A stretch of DNA of 64,000 bases from Nymphalis io. Its lineage: Eukaryota; Arthropoda; Insecta; Lepidoptera; Nymphalidae. The stretch is from assembly GCF_905147045.1 (NCBI RefSeq), contig NC_065900.1:10250501-10314500 (forward strand). Direction: 5' to 3'. The first letter of the stretch is position 1, and each line of letters starts with the position of its first letter. The position numbers were made by a program, and so were the translations under genes. Below, in pieces: positions 53,201-63,649 of the stretch. The notes below the pieces were generated by a model. That model saw only the letters and a program-made list of their open reading frames with translations. It was not told the DNA's origin and did no database searches.

Positions 53201-53305
53201 CGTTTCAAATACATGAGCTTTTGTTAGTTTTTTATCCCAATGGGCTGCCAACCAAATTTTGGCCAAAGGGCCCTTTTTGGCCAGCACAAAATGTGCGTAA
53301 AACAT
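44260..53305 (-). CDS. vtd: RAD21/SCC1 cohesin kleisin subunit
   Basis: RAD21 closes the SMC1-SMC3 cohesin ring and is cut by separase at anaphase. Twenty coding exons keep phase throughout and total 2,952 bases (983 residues): 53048-53305, 52457-52572, 52145-52328, 51158-51347, 50814-50926, 50411-50544, 49649-49751, 49394-49541, 48956-49176, 48634-48747, 48469-48559, 48062-48130, 47540-47659, 47354-47428, 47059-47220, 46677-46949, 46383-46570, 45456-45548, 44470-44643 and 44260-44385. The N-terminal kleisin domain starts MFYAHFVLAKKGPLAKIWLA. A conserved central part reads LIVDEVKNISGEEMK and APPTRRLMHWKETGG. The C-terminal winged helix holds FADLAPPHNNRKQVAQKFYS and LLVLKKHQMLKLEQ. It is far longer than the human (about 631) or fly (about 715) protein because of an M/L-T-P-G repeat block at roughly 585-792. 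Confidence 0.96.
44662..44943 (+). mobile_element. SINE family A, plus-strand copy beside a RAD21 acceptor
   Basis: Complete copy ending in cttcctattctataaaaaaa. It includes the 3' stem ccacttaccatcaggtgg at about 44888-44905. It begins about 15 bases from the acceptor of the RAD21 exon 44470-44643. Confidence 0.85.
44950..45175 (-). mobile_element. SINE family T body, head missing
   Basis: Shares tcgatggaacagcattgcga, ggcgcacgtaaag, gggagtgtacacacttccaa and cttccagactaccggctgct with 10590-10955. Confidence 0.65.
46677..47659 (-). repeat. Coding repeat block of RAD21 (M/L-T-P-G units)
   Basis: Four successive exons are built from T-P-G repeats. Exon 47540-47659 has APLTPG, GPLTPG, GGLTPG and GSMTPG. 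Exon 47354-47428 has GLTPVGLQHG. Exon 47059-47220 has a run of MTPGG pentads. Exon 46677-46949 is exactly nine copies of a decapeptide, L(Q/D)HGG(M/L)TP(A/V/S)G, from a 30-base DNA repeat. All exon borders split a glycine codon in the same phase (phase 1), so exons can be skipped or duplicated without a frame change. Confidence 0.92.
48560..48565 (-). other. Tandem splice acceptor (NAGNAG) in RAD21
   Basis: On the minus strand the exon 48469-48559 is preceded by ttttttttagcag. Splicing at either AG gives proteins differing by one glutamine before TIQPPETPAP. Confidence 0.5.
50085..50290. repeat. Degenerate TTTAA-type short tandem repeat in a RAD21 intron
   Basis: Repeated aatttaatttaatgt and related five-base units drift across about 200 bases. 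Confidence 0.7.
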
Positions 53306-53347
53306 TGTGCCAACTTACTTAATTTGATCAGTTACATCAAATTTGCT
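53306..53347 (-). other. RAD21 5' UTR piece before the start codon
   Basis: A minus-strand acceptor (tttttttcag) at 53348-53357 precedes 42 non-coding bases and the ATG at 53303-53305. The first non-coding exon is probably near 53600-53700. Confidence 0.5.
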
Positions 53348-53599
53348 CTGAAAAAAAAGATTGATTCACAAATACACTTTTAAAGAGAAATATTAGTAAT
53401 AATCGACACAAATGGACAAACATTAAACTAACGACACTAATTATTCGTCGATTTGGCGCCTATTCTACTTTTCAATTATTTAACATAGAAAATAGTTAAA
53501 TAACTTTATTTTTATCATGACAGCCTTAAATATTTATTAATCTATATTTTGAAAACACAATTAAACCGTTTCACACCTACTTTATTCGAAATTAATATT

Positions 53600-53680
53600 C
53601 CAGATTCCACATACAACGTAAACATGACAACAATTACGCTTTCAAGATGGCGCCGGGCATTTAATTTTCTACACAGAGTA
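53600..53680 (-). promoter_or_regulatory. Likely RAD21 promoter area
   Basis: The motif caagatggcgcc at about 53643 matches the YY1/Pho-type core often found near insect housekeeping starts. The start site itself is inferred. Confidence 0.35.
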
Positions 53681-53799
53681 CACCACCATGATTTTCTTGT
53701 GAAATAAGCCGTTCAGAAACAAGAATAGATTTAGTAGGTAAAATTTTCGCATTTAAAATTGAGTGAGGTGTTTATTTATTTATAAACATATTTAATTAT

Positions 53800-53995
53800 T
53801 ATTATTTTTTATTTTTTTATTTTTTATATTCGCCGGGAGGGCAAATGACTCTACTCCACCTGATGGTAAGTGGTAGTAGAGTCCAAACGCGACGACGGCC
53901 AGTACAGACGGGAAAAACGTTCTGCACTAGCCGCGTTCGCCTTGCCGGCCCGCAAGATGCCTCTTCACGCCTCGTTTGAAGGAACCTCGTTTGAA
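53800..53995 (-). mobile_element. 3'-end fragment of the Jockey/CR1-group LINE
   Basis: Closely matches 4436-4615: tccacctgatggtaagtggt, gagtccaaacgcgacgacgg, ccttgccggcccgcaagatg and tcttcacgcctcgtttgaag. The tail is AT-repeat. It is strongly 5'-truncated. Confidence 0.88.
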
Positions 53996-53999
53996 GGAA

Positions 54000-55680
54000 T
54001 ATTTTGTAATATATATTTTTTATTTATTTATTTAAACCATCATATTAAATCAGAAACAAAATGTGAACGATAATAACTGCTAAAGAGTAAAACTGTACAT
54101 ATATTTACTAAACTGTATACTATATTTATTTTATGTTTTCTCAAATAATCAATATCTCCACAGATATATTTTCCTTTGATTGGATTTACGTTATTTTGAC
54201 GTATTTATTTCCAGACAGCACCAAAAACCATAGAATTAATGATAACTATATAAATTTTAATGTAGGCTACAGGGTTCAAAACAAAAAAAAAACAAATAAT
54301 TATCGTACAAGTGCGATAATTTCATAGCTACGTACGATGTACGATAATTTCCATTATGATGTAAAATTTGATAATTACACTAACCAACAACAATTAAAAT
54401 TGTCAGCGCCATCAACTGACTAATGGCTAATTTCTTTCTTCGGAACAATGGCAGCCGCATCATATCTTGGAGTGAATGAGTTTTTTTTTTACTGTACTGC
54501 TGGTTTCAATTCAACTGTAATTACAAGTTATTTCAAATACATTGTTGTGATTTTGTATAATATATATTGTATTTTTTATGCCTGTGTTTGCGCAGTCGTT
54601 TTATTCCGTTAAGAAAGGAGTGGTAAACAGTGGTTTACCGTACTTCTACCACAAATTAATCAGGAATGGCACATTATTTACAACTTTTATATAATTAGTA
54701 AATATCCGCAAAGCTCACAAACACTATTTGCCACCTACTCCACATAGCGCAATTGATCTTTAATCGTGTAGCATTTTATTAACAGACATTTTTTTTAGTA
54801 AATATTACATTTTTTTATATATTGGAATCTCTAGAATCAACATTTAAAAATTGAAACTAAATAAATAATTTAATATCATCTCAAAAGATCCTAATACTGT
54901 TATTGCTACTAAAAACAATATTCTGGTAACCTATATGCAAAAATTCTCATACCATTTATATTATCTAGACTGAACTTCTAAATATTAAAAAAGATCAGCG
55001 CTGTGACTGTAACGAAAATCTTATTTATGGTCTCTAATAAGATGGGTCTCGTCTAGATAACGGGAATTTTGTGTTAATAGCACGTTCTTACAACCTTTGA
55101 ATACATGATTATATAAATCACATAATATGCTAATTGATTTTCTTCTTGGGAATACGATGAATTAAAAATTTACTTAAAAATAGACGTCGCAATCACATTG
55201 TCTTTAATACAAAATACCCTAGGCCTAGACATTTTTGACGAATGACATAAGCATAGAGCTTGCACAGGATATTAACAATTTGCAATTAAATGCATAAATG
55301 TGACAAAATTAGTCACTTTCGCAGTTTTTATTGATTTAGTTTGTCAAAAAATATGCTAGTACTAAAAATTATTCATGACCTTTCCTTAAATCAGAAGGTG
55401 ATGAAAAGTAATAGTTACGCTCATGATAAGTTTGAATATTATCTTACCAAAATAAATCGGTGTTTATTATAGAAAAAGTAAGATTGAATCTTATGTTAAA
55501 TTTCGTATTTATATTTGTATTTTTTATAATTTTGTATATCATATTTAGTGTTCAACAGGTCACACCCAAAACGTTAAATATAAACATAAATAAAACGACA
55601 TTTATAGTATATGATATATTATGTATATCGAATCCAGCTTCTTTTTTACGATAATTTTTTTCAAATATATATTGAGATAC
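54000..55680. other. AT-rich spacer, nothing firmly recognised
   Basis: No convincing exon or repeat family was seen. Confidence 0.4.
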
Positions 55681-55684
55681 TTAC

Positions 55685-57590
55685 TTTGCATGTCGTGTGT
55701 TGTACAATGTCCAACATTTTGCGTAGGGGACGCTCTTCTAAAAAATCAATACAAGTCCCAAGCACCTGTATGTAACTAAAATATTTATCTGGGTATTACA
55801 ACACAAACAATTTCATCACAGAGTTCTAATTACACTAATCACTTCATTTATTCATGCCAATAAGTCGTTAATTATTTAAAAATCGTCTTTAATATTTTCT
55901 TTAAAGCACCAGCGCAAATTTGTTCTCGCCATTTTTACTTACTAGGACTTGCGCAGTTACGACCAACAGAGCTTATTTTAGATGAGGATCTCGTATGCCT
56001 TTTCTGTTTTCTGCTATAGATTATTTATGTTTTTTTCTTATTATGTTTAAAATATGGTAAAAATGTTTGAAAAAATGTTTTTAGTTGACTTCCTCTTTTG
56101 TGAAGTAAATTACTATTAAAAAAAACTGTTTTAACAGCCTTTATAATATTTTTTTTGTATATAAGCTTTTTTATAGTCATTTATTTTACTTTGCAGATAT
56201 CCTATACTTAAAGTTCGTTTTTTGTAACACGCGGATATGCTATAATTTGAAACGCAAATATGCTACTAGCTGCAACTTTTCGCTCCCCTATCTTCAATAT
56301 CCCTTTAAAATATTTATAGTTAGGTATAGGTCCAGCAGCCATACACGCATGAGCTGTTTGCTACGAGGGGAGGTCAGACAAAATCAATAATTTCATCGCG
56401 TTGTAAGATGGAGGAAATAATATTATGTTTTATTGTTAACTGTTAAAGATAGCCATTGTCATTTATCATCTAAAATCAAAGTGCTACAAAAAATCTTAGT
56501 TGGTTGTGATCAAAAAATACTTGTTCAATAGTACCTTACTGAATATAACTCAAAAAACTAGTAAATTTATTTGCTTCCCCTTCATCCTGTGTGAGGAACT
56601 GATTTGAATTGTTTTATTGCGTCGTTTATTTCTAATTTTATTATTTCAATTACTGCATAAAAAAGGCTCCAAGTGTCGATTTTACATTAATGTTTATAGT
56701 ATTTTTAGATTTGTATTTATTAATATACTATTTACTATAGCAAAAGGTAATTAAATTGTATAAGAGCCGGGCTTTTTGATGTTGCTATCATCATCTCAGT
56801 CGGAAAACGTCCACGGCTGGACAAAGGCTCCCCAAGGATTTGCACGTTAGCCGGTCGTGCGCTACCCGCATCCAACGGCTAACATTTATGATGTTGCCAA
56901 CATATACATTATTTAGAATATTTTGATTATATAGAATATTTAACGAATGTAACCGTATTGTTTATTATAAATGAGTACTTCATTTGTTGGAAACAAATAT
57001 ATGTATTTTTTATATGTATTATAAATTATATGTATTTTTTCTAACTTACTTGAACGTCCTGTAACAGTGGCCAATCTTAGCAAACTCGATTCGATTCAAA
57101 TCGAAGCTGAACTTCTTTATTACGCAAGGAGTGTTTCAGAGATCTTATTTCATTTTAATTTTTTTTTCTTTGATAATAGCGAAACTGAGGAGAATAATGC
57201 TTAGATTTAATTTTCTAGAAAATCATCTACCGCTTTTTATTATGTATTATACTATTTACTTATTATATTTTTTATTTTTTTATATATATTTTTTTCTTGC
57301 TTTTGACATTGGACTTCACAACTAAACATAGGACGCTGTCTACCCTAACCTAAGTAACAGCAACAGATTTCAATTTCTCACTATAATAATTAAACGAGAA
57401 GTACGGAAATGTACGGTTGTAACTCACGTACCAAAAAAAATCTACATTAAATGTAGTTTAAATTTGGGTAAATTAAATGTGTACCGTATTACAGTTTCCA
57501 GAAATAAGAAAATGAATGTTTAAATGAAAAAATGAACGCTTCAAATTGTGTAATTAAAAACTTACTAAACTCTTCATAATAATTTCTTGC
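55685..57590 (-). other. Candidate spliced minus-strand transcript divergent from eL15
   Basis: Four segments on the minus strand end at strong donors (gtaagt) and follow plausible acceptors: 57566-57590, 57050-57106, 55943 to about 56015, and 55685-55765. The last reads openly in one frame (VLGTCIDFLEERPLRK, MLDIVQHTTCK). The phases do not join into a single long protein: the frame of the second and third segments ends by a stop inside the fourth. It could be a non-coding transcript, a short protein or chance. I do not recognise a family. Confidence 0.3.
56788..56882 (-). mobile_element. RTE-type LINE 3'-end scrap
   Basis: Reads cggaaaacgtccacggctgg, acaaaggctccccaaggatt and cgtgcgctacccgcatccaa, a typical lepidopteran RTE 3' terminus. 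Confidence 0.65.
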
Positions 57591-57979
57591 CTGTATTAAA
57601 AATACTACGAAAATTGCCTGGTATGTGGCAACAATATCACATCAGTAGCCAATAGCCATTGTCATTGTCAGTTAATAGTTCTCTTTTCCTGATTACCTGT
57701 GGAGTGCGCGAGACGTATGTGTATTTTTTAATCTTATTGTATCTTTAGAATCCAAACGTATTAATCAACATTGTGTCTTCCTAAGCTATTCTAGTAATCA
57801 TTTGTTTGTATTAATTCCTATATTTAATCAATGTGGATCGTATAAATTCAATTGCAGATAAAACCTCACGGCATGTTTGTCAAGTGTTTCGGATCGCCCC
57901 ATTTGTGGCCAGACCGATGATGTGACTTCTGATCAATTTGTATTGATTTTGTTGCTAGGTCTGCCACAGGCTTCCCAAG

Positions 57980-59092
57980 ATGGGCGCTTACAGATATATT
58001 CAAGAGTTGTATCGTAAAAAGCTGAGCGATGTTATGCGTTTTCTTTTACGTGTGAGAGTATGGCAATACCGCCAATTAACTCGTATGCATCGCGCTCCTA
58101 GGCCGACGAGGCCAGACAAGGCTAGGAGATTAGGATATCGCGCCAAGCAGGGTAAGCAATACTTATTGATGTATTTAATTATTAATTGACTTGTGTGACC
58201 ATCGTATAGTATAAACAATACTTTAAGCATTAGCTGAACATTTTATGATATTAAAAATCTTTAATACTTATATATTATTTTTAGGTTATGTCGTCTTCAG
58301 AATCCGCGTGCGTCGTGGTGGTCGCAAGCGTCCAGTTCCCAAGGGTGCTACTTATGGCAAACCTAAAAGCCATGGAGTCAACCAACTAAAACCCACTCGC
58401 AATCTGCAGTCTATCGCAGAGGTATTTTTACTTTAAATATAAACTGCTTCATATCCAAATTATTTATGTTTTGTCATGTGATTTCTTATTCAAAATGTTC
58501 GTAGTTTTACACAAATAATAATTCAATTCGCATACTATTATTATTAAGATTAATTAATATCGAAGTTTTTTGTCCAACAGGAACGTGTCGGTCGTCGTTG
58601 CGGTGGTCTACGTGTGCTCAATTCATACTGGGTAGCTCAAGATTCTTCTTACAAATACTTCGAAGTCATCTTAGTTGATCCCTCACACAAGGTAAAATAA
58701 TTGTGAACTAATGTTCTAAATATATTCATCCTTAATTTTCAAGTAAATCTATAGTTTATATGATGAGCAATTATGTCATGCACCAATCTGAAAGGTTTTG
58801 CTGAAAACTCACCTACCTTATTATCTGATAATTTTTATTTTGTAATAAGTATACAATTTTTAATAAGGCATTCTAATAAATATAACTCTTATTTTAGGCA
58901 ATTCGTCGTGATCCTAAGATCAACTGGATAGTAAATGCTGTGCACAAGCACCGTGAAATGCGTGGTCTCACATCAGCGGGCAAGAGTTCTCGTGGTCTCG
59001 GAAAGGGACACCGCTTCTCTCAAACCAAGGGTGGATCCCGACGTGCCGCCTGGATCAGACGCAACACTCTTCAACTTCGTCGCAAGCGATAA
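57980..59092 (+). CDS. RpL15: 60S ribosomal protein L15 (eL15)
   Basis: eL15 is a core protein of the large ribosomal subunit. Coding exons 57980-58151, 58285-58421, 58581-58691 and 58898-59092 join in phase to 204 residues, the family length. The start reads MGAYRYIQELYRKKLSDVMR. Other landmarks are RVRVWQYRQLTRMHRAPRPT, GYVVFRIRVRRGGRKRPVPK, ERVGRRCGGLRVLNSYWVAQ, DPKINWIVNAVHKHREMRGL and the basic end TLQLRRKR. A pyrimidine-rich start near 57680 (ttctcttttcctgatt) fits a TOP-type leader. A 5' UTR intron probably runs from the donor gtatgt near 57714 to ttgctag at 57958. Intron 3 carries a C/D snoRNA. A fragment of intron 2 and exon 3 is copied at 62446. Confidence 0.97.
58755..58832 (+). 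ncRNA. C/D box snoRNA in eL15 intron 3, SNORD32/Me18S-G1358-like
   Basis: C box ATGATGA is at 58760-58766, D' box CTGA at 58788-58791 and D box CTGA at 58825-58828, with a weak TTA/TAA closing stem. The 11 bases upstream of D' (GTCATGCACCA) can pair with the 18S rRNA segment TGGTGCATGGC, with one G-U. The fifth base before D' (C at 58783) pairs with the second G of TGGTGC. In human numbering that is G1328, the known target of U32. The sequence after the C box (ATGATGAGCAA) also looks like human U32. Processing from the eL15 intron is the usual route for such RNAs. Confidence 0.7.
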
Positions 59093-59164
59093 AAACACTT
59101 CTGACATTACTATTGACTTTCTATTTATGAGTGTCATTTTTAGATGGAAAGCCAGTGGTATTTC

Positions 59165-59170
59165 AATAAA
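59165..59170 (+). terminator. Poly-A signal of RpL15
   Basis: AATAAA 73 bases after the stop codon. Confidence 0.75.
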
Positions 59171-59318
59171 ATATTCCAATAACTTGCTCTCTTTTTATTA
59201 TATGTTATATTTCATGCTACATTTACAGTATTGGAAAATGTAAGTATTAATATTATTTTATATATGTCTTAATATTTCATGTTTAATGGTTTTTAGAATA
59301 TTTTGTTTTTATTTTCAG

Positions 59319-59680
59319 GTGATCCTGACATCTAAAATCTCACAAACTTAAGCTAAATAAGAAAAGGTGAATGTTTTTTATTATACTTGGTTTTTTTTCG
59401 TTATATTATAATATTTTTTTTCAATACTGAAAACATTTTTCGAACTTCAAAATTGATCAATTTAATATTAATCCTACATTTAATTAAATGATGATACAAT
59501 GCTTTATGATATGCGCAACCATGATTACCACGCATTATTAACTTCCTTGGATGGCTGATATTAATTTATTTAACTTCTTCTTTTAAATATGTGACAACAC
59601 CTACTTACTATGGTTTTTTTTTACTTTAGGTGCTTACCCTGCTATCGGTTGTGGCACAACACTATCACAGCAATATCCAG
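59319..59680 (+). ncRNA. Non-coding exon-like segments downstream of eL15
   Basis: Two short segments have splice sites on both sides: 59319-59366 (ttttcag before, gtgaat after) and 59630-59680 (tttactttag before, gtaata after). A third acceptor, gcattacag, ends at 60053. A donor gtaagt near 59239 sits just beyond the eL15 poly-A signal. Together they suggest a spliced, non-coding read-through or separate host transcript whose intron carries the snoRNA at 59482. Neither segment has a useful open frame. Confidence 0.4.
59482..59566 (+). ncRNA. C/D box snoRNA, U14-like guide to 18S rRNA
   Basis: C box ATGATGA is at 59488-59494 and D box CTGA at 59555-59558. They are closed by a six-base stem AATTAA/TTAATT (59482-59487 with 59561-59566). 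The bases before the D box, CTTCCTTGGATG, are complementary to 18S rRNA CATCCAAGGAAG over 12 positions. The fifth base upstream of D would direct methylation of the C of U14's known site (C462 in human numbering). U14 itself ends CCTTGGATGTCTGA. The second U14 domain, which pairs near the 18S 5' end, was not found, so this may be a shortened U14 or a different guide with the same target. Confidence 0.65.
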
Positions 59681-60053
59681 GTAATAATTTTTTTTTTATT
59701 CAAATATTCTAATCATGAATTTTAAGGACATGATTTGCTACTAGTTGTATATCAAATTTCATTCGATCCCTCTAGTCTTGAGACTGATTGCTTATAAAAG
59801 GGTGTGAAATAATTAATTACAACACCATTATTTCTTAAAAATTAATTCCAATCAGTAATTATGACTATTAATAATTTAATTATTAATATGTTTATAAAAT
59901 TGGATATATTAAATGTCTCGTCTAGGTGAGGTTACTGTTATTCAAGTTTTCAATAATCCTCAATCCGGCGAAATACATTTTTTCATATATATATATATAA
60001 GTTAAATATTTTTGATTTAACATGTTATTTATTACTCTATTTTTGCATTACAG

Positions 60054-60600
60054 GTTAGACAATGTTTAAAATGTCTGTCAGACTGAAGAGTGATCATCTC
60101 ATTGTTAGCCAAGGTTGCAGATAAAGAGCAAAAATAAAGAAATAAAGTGACCATCAGGTATATAGCTGAGGTCAGAGGGATCTCCTATTCAAGCATTCAA
60201 AGAATCATTGCCAACAAATTGCATATGATAAAGCTCTGCAAATTGGGTTTTGAGAATCTTAACCAAAAAGTAAAAGGGACATTGACATTTTGAGGCTGAA
60301 TCTCAAAAAGTTTCAAGCTGATAGGGTAAACAATTATATAGATAAAACCTGGATCCACTATTTTGGTCTCAGACCAAACAACAATCCATGACTTGGAAAT
60401 GAGCTTCCTCACTGGCACTAAAGATATTCAAAGTGTCATGTTCCCCGGACGACATTATGGTGACCGTTTTTTGGATCAGGCTCCAAGAAACTTCTACCTC
60501 TTTCCTCTACTCAAGGAACACCTCCAAAGCAAGAAATTTGAAGACAATGCCGAAGTAATGAGTGCTCGAAGCGTTTTGGGAATATCTAGATAGTTTTTTT
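60054..60600 (+). pseudogene. Dead mariner transposase remnant
   Basis: Scattered pieces in several frames match mariner transposase order: a helix-turn-helix part (RYIAEVRGISYSSIQRII), a DKTWIHYFG stretch, and a C-terminal part (NFYLFPLLKEHLQSKKFED). The region with the first two catalytic aspartates is broken by stops and deletions. The element cannot be active. The first bases follow a splice acceptor-like cattacag. Confidence 0.8.
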
Positions 60601-60679
60601 TTTCTAAGGAATTTTAGTTTTAGAAAGAGAGACTAAATATTTTGTCTTGTTAGGAGTTTATGTAGAAAAATAAATATTT

Positions 60680-62440
60680 TTTTTAAGCATCAACCTTGTG
60701 TTTATTTATCAATACCAATCAATACTATATAAATAAAAAATTTAGTTTTTCAATTTTCTGTTATACCACTAGTTTTTTGACTTCTTGTTTAATATACAAA
60801 CTTTAGAACGAGAATTTACTTGTTAAATAAATTTAAATTATTATCTATACGAATAGAAAAAATTGTACATAAAAATTATTTCATGCCTGCTCAATTTTTG
60901 TAATAATAAGATTAAATTTTAGAAGTTTACATATTCGCAATATCTTAGAATATAACATTTTAATTCCTAAATTGACAATTATATATTGAGATAGTTGTCC
61001 TCAACTTTAACCTTCATTGGGGTAGACTTCTGTGAAAGTATATAAAACTAAACAGCCAACATTTACTATTCCGCTGGGAGCTGTCACTCATTTACCAGCC
61101 TGTATATTAGTTCAAATTGTAGGCTATACAAGTTCGGAAATGGTATTTTTTAATAAGTACCTAAAAAACCAATCCAATCTAAAAATTTAATTAGTGGCTC
61201 TACTCAATTTATTCACTTCTGAGGTTAAGTAAAAATACATACTTGTGTTTAAAAAATACATAGTATTAGAAAAGAATTCTACTGAGTACTGCACATGGAA
61301 TAAATAAAATTGTTAAGTCGGAATTATGTTGTACAGCACAATTCTAGTAAATTATTAATGTGTCATAGTTATTCTGTACCGTCTGTACGTAGCAATAAAA
61401 CCAGCAAATTACATAACACACTTGCCCTGTAGCGATTAGGAAAAAGTAGGGGCATCGCCATGGATAATGATGTTCGTTCAGTGTAAATTGTACAGTATAA
61501 ACCGTATTATTAAAATCGTTTTACATCGCAATAGATAAAATATAAACTATTACGTTATAAAATAAAAGAAACATTTTTTGGTGTAAGTTTATTGCATGAA
61601 CTTAAAAATTAAATAACAATAAAATGTTTCAGCTGAAAATTAATGTATAATATACACGACAAAACGCGCTACTAAGCTGTTCCAGATAACTAAAATGTGC
61701 AGCAGTCACCGTATATCTTATTAAATACGTGTAATTTTTTTTAACCTATTTTATTTACATTTGCTGAAACCAATTATAATTCTATACATTTTAATTTATA
61801 AATATATTCACTTCTACTAAAAAAACAACCGTCGCCAGTAAACCTGCATGGGATCATGTCGCGATCATACTCATACAAAAGTAGGTCTTTTTAAAATAAC
61901 TATGTTTTAAAAATCATAGAATTTTCAATATCCTGTGATTTTTCAAAACGCTATTTATTTTTTCTACGTTTTTAAAAGTAACATTTTTGCTAAAACTTTA
62001 GTTTCGTAATGTAAAATTGTTATGCCTATAAATAAAATAATATTTAATGTAGGCATTGTGTAAAGATGAATTCGAATCGTTTTCTAAAATAGGCAACTAA
62101 AATAATAATTTGGATTAAATTAAGGTAGGTAATAATAAATATTCTAAATTTAACCTTTAAATATTTCTATTATAATATTTATTAACTAATTCATTATACT
62201 CACAAATTACCCTTAAGGTACTAGTTTTATACTTTTCACATATTAATTTAAAAGTATAATATAAATTAATCTAAAGTATGCAATGTATTTACTTTTGATA
62301 GCTTATCTATTTGATTAAAAATTTTGTGTACGCTGTCACCTCAAACTTAAATAGGCATAAATTAAATAAAATGTCAGCTTTCTTTAATTGAATTCAAACA
62401 GATAATCTTTTCAAAAACCTTCTCTGTATATATATTTTAT
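60680..62440. other. AT-rich spacer, nothing recognised
   Basis: No coding or repeat text was identified. Confidence 0.45.
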
Positions 62441-62445
62441 ATATG

Positions 62446-62539
62446 TATTAAGATTAATTAATATCGAAGTTTTTTGTTAAACAGGAACGTGTCGGTCGTC
62501 GTTGCGGTGGTCTACGTGTGCTCAATTCATACTGGGTAG
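62446..62539 (+). pseudogene. Copied fragment of RpL15 intron 2 and exon 3
   Basis: About 93 bases match 58543-58635 with only two changes (gtccaacag became gttaaacag). They include the acceptor and ERVGRRCGGLRVLNSYW. The match breaks off inside exon 3 and continues directly as a SINE family M tail. The presence of intron sequence shows a DNA-level copy, not a processed pseudogene. Confidence 0.92.
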
Positions 62540-62585
62540 GCCTTAGCCCAGCAGTGGGACATTTACAGGCTGTTACTGTTACTGA
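62538..62585 (+). mobile_element. SINE family M 3' tail joined to the RpL15 fragment
   Basis: Reads aggccttagcccagcagtgg, gacatttacaggctgttact and gttactg, directly after ...catactgggt of the eL15 copy. The joint shares GTAG/TAGG bases. Confidence 0.85.
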
Positions 62586-62589
62586 ATCT

Positions 62590-63220
62590 TTTCAAGAATT
62601 GTTTTTACTATATTATTTGTATAATGGCGATATGATCCTTTACAATAAATAAATTAGCAGTACAACAATAATGATTGAGATTATTTGGACGGTAAAAATA
62701 AAAAGGCTTTGTGCTATACATGAATGTATGCTAATTTTTAATAATAATTAAGTATTATTTTTTATTTATACTAACCCAAGAAAGTGTAAAATATCTTTGT
62801 GATTAAAACAATTTAATTATTGATGAAAAATATTGTGTTTATAAGTGTTACTTTATAGAAAATTGCAACTGTCCTAAACATACATATGTTACATAATTAA
62901 TCTGAAAAATTGTATTTTTTAATTGGTACTTCCTCTGTTAGTCAAACAGAATTATACCTATATTTACGCAAGCATTTTTTTCAAAATTTTACATTTTAAT
63001 ATTAGAAACTTCAAGAAAATTGTTATGAATTTAACAAATTCACGAAGAAACTATTTCTGAAGTTACAATGCAAGCTAAAATGGTTTATGAGCAAAATATA
63101 TATTGTGGCAATATATATATTTTTAACATCGATTTAATATTACGTAAGCCGTCCACATGCTCATGAAATACAATAAAGTTTACAAAAGGCGGTTTATAAG
63201 TAATGTGTTCATTTAGATTC
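62590..63220. other. AT-rich spacer and probable 3' UTR of the membrane protein gene
   Basis: No further feature seen. The minus-strand gene ends at 63224. Confidence 0.4.
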
Positions 63221-63223
63221 ATT

Positions 63224-63612
63224 TTAGTTATTAGGTAAAGGTTGTGCAGGTCGTCGGTCGAAATGGAATGTATCTGATAAATAAAGACCGAAAATTGCGA
63301 CACTATAAAACACGGTCAATCCAAATAGGGCAACACTGGCACTGGCCGTAAACATGTTTGAATATTCACACCTGCAAAAAGACATTGGAAAAGAAATCAT
63401 AAGGAAATTAAGTAAAGTAAGTGATATTTTAGATATTATCAAGTTTAAATGTTTTTTATAACAAACCTGAAGAACCATACTATGGTGAGCGCTACAGAGA
63501 CTAGAGTCATAAGGATGTTCTCGAGATCCCATGGGCGTTCTGGCACAGCCGCCGTCTCAGTCACCAGCTCGTGAGTGGCGTTTCCGGAAGTTTCTGATAA
63601 GTTTTGTTGTTG
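63224..63612 (-). CDS. Unidentified membrane protein, last two exons
   Basis: Exons 63467-63612 and 63224-63371 join in phase (arginine codon split AG/G). They encode 96 residues ending DRRPAQPLPNN and a TAA. The first part is hydrophilic (QQQNLSETSGNATHELVTE, TAAVPERPWDLEN). It is followed by two hydrophobic stretches likely to span a membrane, ILMTLVSVALTIVWFF and ASVALFGLTVFYSVAIFGLY, and a short tail. Possible N-glycosylation sites are NLS and NAT. Splice sites are good on both sides. Earlier exons must lie beyond the minisatellite, right of the window. I do not recognise the family. Confidence 0.75.
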
Positions 63613-63649
63613 CTGATAATAAACAAATATTTTTAGGTTTTAGAAAAAG

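Noticed and set aside
58160..58240. Second C/D snoRNA in eL15 intron 1
   Set aside because: A ttgatgt / gctga pair exists, but the C box does not match the consensus and no rRNA complement was recognised for the guide.
59737..59795. Further C/D snoRNA at acatgatttg...gactga
   Set aside because: The C box has two mismatches, the spacing is short, and no rRNA target was recognised.
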